A stretch of DNA of 64,000 nt from Enoplolaimus lenunculus (lineage: Eukaryota; Nematoda; Enoplea; Enoplida; Thoracostomopsidae): assembly GCA_030248215.1 (NCBI GenBank), contig JASANG010000878.1, forward strand, positions 1-64,000, written 5' to 3'. The notes under the pieces are model-generated. The model searched no databases. It was not told where the DNA came from and saw only the letters and a program-made list of their open reading frames with translations. Position numbers and translations under genes: made by a program. The first letter of the stretch is position 1. Each line of letters opens with the position of its first letter. Positions 58,391-64,000 of the stretch are shown in pieces.

Positions 58391-58761
58391 CAGGGTACAG
58401 CCACCGGATGTCAGCCTCCGACTCCGGCACCGGCAGAAAATCGGCCACCGTCTCGGGTTCCGGTAGAATTGTTGCCGGAGGTTCCGGCCATTTCGGTGTT
58501 CAAATTTTGCACAATTTTTCTAAATTTATCTGTTTAGCGCGTTTCGATTGACTTTTGTCACAATTTTCAGGAAAGAATTGTCGAAATTTGGCAGACACTT
58601 AGCGTGAAACCAAACAATGTAACAACATTTTGCTGATATTGGCTAAGTATAACTAATTAACCATCATTTTTACTACGTAATTTCGCCTCACCTCCGGCTC
58701 CAGCTCCGGCAAGTTTTGTTGACCTCCGGCTCCGGTATTATTCACCTCTGGTTGCACCCTG
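58391..58761. mobile_element. Family F hAT-like element with perfect 8-bp duplication
   Basis: CAGGGTACAGCCACCGGATG to CACCTCTGGTTGCACCCTG, flanked by TTAAATAG at 58383-58390 and 58762-58769. This is the youngest-looking member and fixes the family as hAT-like. Confidence 0.9.
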
Positions 58762-59014
58762 TTAAATAGCATTTTGCTGCGCCTTGCTGTATCATTTCAG
58801 CGTTTGTGCCTTTACAAAAAAGCGTGTGAAAGATGCTGTTTGAAACCGTTTAAAATAATGTTTCATTTTTGGCAACCCACGGTTTCCTAAAGACGTTCAT
58901 TCAGTGAAAAATTATTAGCCAACTCCCAACTCGATGTAAGTTGAGAACAATATGGAGGGCCTACCAAAAAAGTTTACTACGGGTTATTATATATGTTTTC
59001 TAGGACTGCATAAA

Positions 59015-59085
59015 TGTATATATATATTTATATATATATATGTATATATATATATTTATATATATATATGTATATATATGTACAT
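59015..59085. repeat. (TA)n microsatellite with TG interruptions
   Basis: A run of TATATA with occasional TGTATA and TTTATA. The minus-strand frame across it is an artefact. Confidence 0.9.
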
Positions 59086-59189
59086 ATATACCTTGTTGAA
59101 ACAATGTAAACAATGTTGAAAATCACTTTATTGTACCTATGACTCCGTATAGTAGTTGTGGATCGGAGTGTGGATTTCAGCGGGATTGT

Positions 59190-59345
59190 AGCAAACGTTG
59201 GCAGGGACAGATCAGGCCCCCTGGAAAAAATTTGCCCCCCCCCCACAAAAGTTTTAACGTTGCTTCTAAGTCATCGAAATCCATTGTATGCCTCTAGTGA
59301 AAATTTTTAGGACCCCCATATCAAGGTAACATTGGATACGGGTTT
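59190..59345. mobile_element. Family K fragment
   Basis: GGGACAGATCAGGCCCCCTG and GAAAATTTTTAGGACCCCC words shared with the copies at 45470-45640 and 61448-61614. Confidence 0.4.
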
Positions 59346-59523
59346 GGATCTACTTTTGGTTCGCCAAGTCATTTAAATATTTTTAGCTAAATATATTTGA
59401 ACAATTTTACATCACGCAATGTTGCGTTGAGAATTCAGAAAAACAGCCAATAGCAAGTAGAAACACAAGTTGTCACTAAAGTTTGAGTTTATTTGCATTC
59501 TGCTAACGTTTTGACTTTATTGT

Positions 59524-59795
59524 TTAACCCCTTCTCACATAGAGTTGACTATGGGCAACTCAGCGCAGTGTATATGCGTTAAATAATATATAGCGCACAG
59601 TGTTTAACAATGGAAACATGTAACCTGGTACTAAATTACCACAAGACGTGAGAGTCCTTTATGGCTCAAGCGTCAAGCTTTTATGGTTGAGTGAGTATGG
59701 TGAACGCCTTCCACTCTAGTCACTATGGACTTCGAATCCCAGCATATAAGTAGGTGTCAGATAACATAGAAAATAGTAATGTGATAATGGGTTTT
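59524..59795 (+). mobile_element. Family J element with tRNA-like core, older copy
   Basis: TTAACCCCTTCTCACA at the left; TTATGGTTGAGTGAGTATGG and ATGGACTTCGAATCCCAGC are the A- and B-box regions; the right end is worn. Confidence 0.7.
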
Positions 59796-59858
59796 AAAAC
59801 ATTCTGTACGTTGTTCGCTGGATCGACATCAGCGACCAAACTAAAAACACCCAGGCCA

Positions 59859-59990
59859 CACTGTAAATTCCAATGAGTTGATTAAACAGTGCAAAGAGCG
59901 AATTAGTCATTTCTGGTTATTTCTGATTCAATAACAGTAAACATTATCAATTCACTCTGAGCTGATTTGATTCCGCGCAAGTTGATTAAT
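59859..59990. mobile_element. Family C MITE, left half only
   Basis: CACTGTAAATTCCAATGAG through CAAGTTGATTAATG; the right half is absent. Confidence 0.7.
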
Positions 59991-61091
59991 GCTACAGTCG
60001 GCTATGGAAAACCTGGTCATTTTCAACACACTTTCTCGGGTACCGGTAGTCAGAAGCGTCAGCGATACCGGGGAATGTGGTAAAAATCTATCAGGTTCAA
60101 TGTAAATTGTTACTTGCATAAGTCTTAAATAATAAAGCATAAATATAAAGTTTAATCTCCCTTATATTATCTGACAAGCTACCGCAATTTTGTTGCAGTA
60201 CCTTAATTAGCTGGTTTCGTTCGTGTTTGACGCGTCAATCCTCATTGGACGGCGTTGTTTTTGTTGATTCTGACTTTGACTGGCTTGATTCGCGACCGAG
60301 CGAGTCCGAGTTAAAATTTGTTGGGATTGCCCGGACTAAATGGGGTTGTCTTTTTTCGTTTTAGATCCATTGATTTTTGGCGACAAGTGTGCATCAAATT
60401 TCTACAGTCCTAGAATGGCCGGTGCGGGGCCCTATTTTTCTTTTTCACTTTTTGACCAACACCTTTTCACTAGAAATTTTCCCCCACACATTGAATTTGT
60501 CTGCCCCAGCGGATGGCGGAGAAAATTGCCATCCACGGAGGTCAAACGATTGATCCAGGGCCAAGAAAGCGCGAGAAAATGAGTTTCTACCCAGAATCTT
60601 GCGCCCGAATAGTCAACCCTGGTTCGGCTTGCCGATTAATAGCCGGTTTGAAGTTGATAGATAGCTTGATAAAAGCAATCTACAGGTCTGGTGGTGACAG
60701 ACGACAGTTGTGAAGGTAAGTGTACTTTAGGGCTGGGCCCGTAATTTCTATCCCAAACACGGCTTGACAAGCGCTACTAAGCTGAATCTGCAAGTTACTA
60801 CTGCACTCCAACTGGTAAGAAATACTACGCACAGTTGAGAGTACGGCACCTAAAATTGATGTTTACCCCGCCATCGGATGATAAATTAATAAGCAACAAC
60901 GTAAAATTTTAGCCAACTCGAAATCTGCCATTCTTCCAATCAATAAATCTTGTCTTTCGTTCCATGTTCACATTTTAAGAACTCGAGGTTCAACTTTTCT
61001 GTATTTTGATTAAAAATTAGCTTGATTTTGAGACGTGAACATGCGCCGGAGTGTCTTTGGCTTTTTAGATGCATATTTAACAATATACTCA
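59991..61091. other. Intergenic, two overlapping open frames without recognised domain
   Basis: The frames at 60340-60582 and 60513-60713 (+) have protein-like composition, but no motif, start context or splice partners that I can defend. No repeat of the named families is seen here. Confidence 0.4.
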
Positions 61092-61614
61092 GGCCCGTAG
61101 CCAGCTCACTTTGCTGGGGGTGGGCTAAAAATATTGCAGGAGGGGCATTGATGGGTTTTCATTGACGTACAAGCAAGATTGAAAATTTTCTAGGGATGGG
61201 CAAAAATTTTTCCAGTGGGGGCTGAGCATCCCACACTCCAGATTGAAAACTTTCTAGGGATGGGCAAAAATTTTTCCAGTGGGGGCGGAGCATCCCACAC
61301 TCCAGTTGGCTATGAGTCCAAATCTGCTTGTTCATAGACTGTCACAATAGAATAACTGGACATAATCCAGTAAGAGATTAGGTGCATTCGGCGATCGCTT
61401 TGATTCACAAGTGCACATAAGTAGCATAAGATAGATACCCTTGTTAGTACATAGCCAGGAAGGGGCCAAAAAGGCTCAGCCGCCCCTCCTGGACCAATTT
61501 TGCCCCTCCCTAGAAAATTTTCAACCTTGTTTGTATTAAGTCATCGAAAACATTTTAACGCCCCTCTTGAAAAATGTTTAACTCCCACTGGCAACGTAAG
61601 CTGGCTACGGATCT
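61092..61614. mobile_element. Family K element with inverted ends and an internal 64-bp tandem
   Basis: CAGGCCCGTAGCCAGCTCAC at the left and GTAAGCTGGCTACGGATCTG at the right are inverted. A 64-base unit starting GATTGAAAA is duplicated at 61177-61304. Confidence 0.65.
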
Positions 61615-61914
61615 GAACGCTCAACAGAGTTTTAAAAACCACAAGACAAATGGATCTGCTACAACTTTTAGGTTATTTGTTTACTTTCCTATGCTTAGGT
61701 CTTCCCAAAATAATAACCAGATTGACAAAAACATCCCCGAGACTGGATATAGGCTTTGATTTGGGAAAATAATAAAGTGTAATGTATTGAAACATTTTGC
61801 CGTTTATCAAATTAACATTAATGCGAGAATATACTAAACCAAATGTTAAAACGAACCTATTCGATTCGTGTGGTTAAAAAATTTTCTCGCTTGATGCGGT
61901 CGTTTACAAGACGC

Positions 61915-62313
61915 GGCCCATGTATAGAACAGGGCCGCAAAAGTAGTATAAGCATATTCCTAAGCCTAAGCCTAAGCCTAAGCCTATGCCTAAGCCTAAG
62001 CCTAAGCCTATGGATGAGCCATTCCTAAGCCTAAGCCTAAGTCCAAGCCGAAGCCTAAGCCTAAGCGTATAGTGAGGGAGCCTATTACTAAGCATAAGCC
62101 TATGGATGAGCCTATTCCTAAGCCTAAGCCTATGGATGAGCCATTCCTAAGTCCAAGCCGAAGCCTAAGCCTAAGCGTATAGTGAGGGAGCCTATTACTA
62201 AGCATAAGCCTAATCGTAAGTCAAAGCCTAAGCAAAAAATCAGTCTAAAGGCTTAAACTGACTCTATTATAGCCCCTCCGGAAAACGATCCGGCCCTGTT
62301 CTATACATGGGCC
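61915..62313. mobile_element. Family A MITE with compound hexamer array
   Basis: GGCCCATGTATAGAACAGGG to CCCTGTTCTATACATGGGCC, a perfect inverted pair. Inside, blocks of AAGCCT hexamers alternate with GGATGAGCC and GTATAGTGAGGGAGCC, a segment of which is duplicated. Confidence 0.9.
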
Positions 62314-62505
62314 TCAGTTGTTATAGGACACCGAAAACTTTTTATCAAAAATAATTGGCAAAAATACTAAAAACAGTGTTTAGGAAAACTAATCTGGAAA
62401 GGTGCCTAAACTCTGATGGGTTATACAAAAAATGGTTACTGTGTTTACTTGTCAATCAAATGCGAACACTGTTTGAGCCAATTTAATAATACCAATACAG
62501 AATAA

Positions 62506-62702
62506 GGACCAATGATAAGAACATGGGTGGTACAGTATTATGAGCATATTCCTAAGCCTAATCCTAAGCCTAAGCGTAAGAATGAGTTCATTCCTAAGCC
62601 AAACCCGAAGCCTAAGCCAAGCAAAAAAGTAATCTAAAGCATAAGCTTACTCTATTGCAGTCCCACAGGAAAACGTTCTGCCCGTGATATTTACATGTGC
62701 CA
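62506..62702. mobile_element. Family A MITE, copy
   Basis: GGACCAATGATAAGAACATG to CGTGATATTTACATGTGCC with AAGCCT hexamers. Confidence 0.7.
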
Positions 62703-62937
62703 GAGTAAGTATAAAGTGGTCAACACGACAGTGTTACCGTTTGTCAGTTGAAATTCAAGTTTGCTTGAATGAACAAACAGTTGAATCTAAGTTTGAACAT
62801 TTAAATTGTTCTGGATGCCGCTATACTTGTCGTGCGGCGTCCGGCGACAGTCAGCGTCACAGGTCAAAACCATTGTCTACAAATTATACTGTGGCACACG
62901 GCAACTGACGTACGTTGCGAACGGCATTGAAAGCGTC

Positions 62938-63443
62938 AAAAAAGTATACAGCCTTGCGGGTGACCACCCGTACGACACCGTCCGTCACCCGTCCGTGCGG
63001 CGCCGTCCGTCACCGTGCGGTACCGTACACAAATAACTCACGTCCGATAACGTGTGGTGTCGGACGGCGTCGTACGAGTGACGGACGGCGCCGTACGAGT
63101 GACGGACGGCGCCGTACGAATGACGGACGGCGCCGTACGAGTGACGGACGGCGCCGTACGAGTGACGGACGGCGCCGACGGACGGGGCCGTACGAGTGAC
63201 GGACGGCGCCGTACGAGTGACGGACGGCGCCGTACGAGTGACGGACGGCGCCGTACGAATGACGGACGGCGCCGTACGAGTGACGGACGGCGCCGTACGA
63301 GTGACGGACGGCGCCGTACGAATGACGGACGGCGCCGTACGGGTGACGGACGGCGTCGTACGAATGACGGACGGCGCCGTACGGGTGACGGACGGCGCCG
63401 TACGAATGACGGACGGCGCCGGACGTCAAGTATAGCGCAACAC
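62938..63443. mobile_element. Family E MITE with a 21-bp GC-rich minisatellite
   Basis: The left end near AAAAAGTATACAGC is worn; the right end is GACGTCAAGTATAGCGCAAC. From about 63070 to 63425 a 21-base unit (GTGACGGACGGCGCCGTACGA) repeats about 17 times. Being a multiple of three, it keeps frames open on both strands. Confidence 0.85.
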
Positions 63444-63625
63444 TAAGACTTTCAATGAAACTCATTATAAAAGCATCAATTAAGAACTCGCTTTTGGTTT
63501 GAAACACAACTGTAACTGATCGAACAAGAGAAGTGAAAATATTCAATTTATGAGCAAAAGATCCTGGAAAATAGGTTCTGAAAATAGAATTGGGTTGTTC
63601 ACAGATTCGTAATTCGATTGTATAT

Positions 63626-64000
63626 ACTGTAGTGAGACGAATAAGTGGGGGTCTGATATTTATTTGACCTCTCCAGAGGGTACCACCCTCTGTTAATCGG
63701 TTACGAACTGTTATTTACTTTTAACCCGCCCTCTGCCGTCCTTCGTTACTGATATATATCCGGTACTGCAACTGTCCGTTGAATTAAACGTATATTTTTG
63801 TCTTGTGTCAATAGCTTGAGCGATAATGCAAGGTTATACTTAGGAATGTACTTTTAAAACTTAAGTACGCTTTACAGTTTCGAGCTCCACTTTATTCGGT
63901 ACTGGTCACATTTATGGACTCTAGGTTTAAACGCTCTATCAGCATACGAAGTCTTATTTGGGAAACGGACTCCTATTGATCGGGACTCAAAATGGGGACT
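63626..64000 (-). mobile_element. Family G element, reverse orientation, runs off the window
   Basis: ACTGTAGTGAGACGAATAAG opens it, followed by the inverse of the family's CCCTCTGGAGAGG and AGTCCGTAACCG blocks; the far end is outside. Confidence 0.83.

Noticed and set aside
60340-60713. A gene with two overlapping frames
   Set aside because: No domain, no splice logic and overlapping frames; composition alone is not enough.
63010-63546. Frames of VTDGAVR, RTSDGRR and RHSYGAV repeats
   Set aside because: The 21-base minisatellite of a family E element; no start context, no splice sites, open on both strands.

Overview
This is a stretch of an AT-rich animal genome, most likely an invertebrate. 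The evidence is long spliced genes with GT-AG introns, extracellular modules found only in animals (C-type lectin, sushi, EGF, DEG/ENaC channel) and a very high load of small non-autonomous DNA transposons. I cannot name the species.

Two protein-coding genes are readable, both on the + strand. The first (4528-26643, 5' end outside the window) has at least 21 coding exons. It encodes a chimeric membrane protein: two C-type lectin-like domains, two sushi/CCP domains, a 267-codon threonine-rich mucin stalk made entirely of ACN repeats, one complete and two partial EGF-like modules, then the extracellular core, second membrane segment and GxS selectivity filter of an amiloride-sensitive (DEG/ENaC/ASIC) sodium channel. 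The first membrane segment expected of this family is not seen and probably lies upstream. All exon junctions are phase-consistent except one (22549 to 24414).

The second gene (32793-45267) is a complete choline kinase in nine exons whose phases all agree. It gives 499 codons with the kinase Brenner motif (HND...N) and the choline kinase motif (IDFEY..YNYR..D..NHFCEW).

Nearly everything else is repeat. The introns and the 45.3-64 kb intergenic region are packed with short inverted-repeat elements, grouped here by their ends: (A/B) GGCC-ended elements carrying (TTAGGC)n-like hexamers with 8-bp target duplications; (C, D) CACTG-ended palindromic elements with TA duplications, mariner-like; (E) elements with GCGCTATA ends and GC-rich minisatellites; (F) hAT-like CAGGGT elements with 8-bp duplications; (G) elements with CCCGAATAAGAGGG ends; (H) TGGCTGGGTTTC elements; (I) CCCTATTCACACGTGCAAG elements; (J) TTAA-flanked piggyBac-like elements that contain a tRNA-like A box and B box; (K) GTAGCCAGCTCAC elements; and a 2.6-kb element with 65-bp inverted ends and a 3-bp TTA duplication. 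Several are nested in each other and many sit within 50 bases of splice sites. No gene is recognised after 45267.
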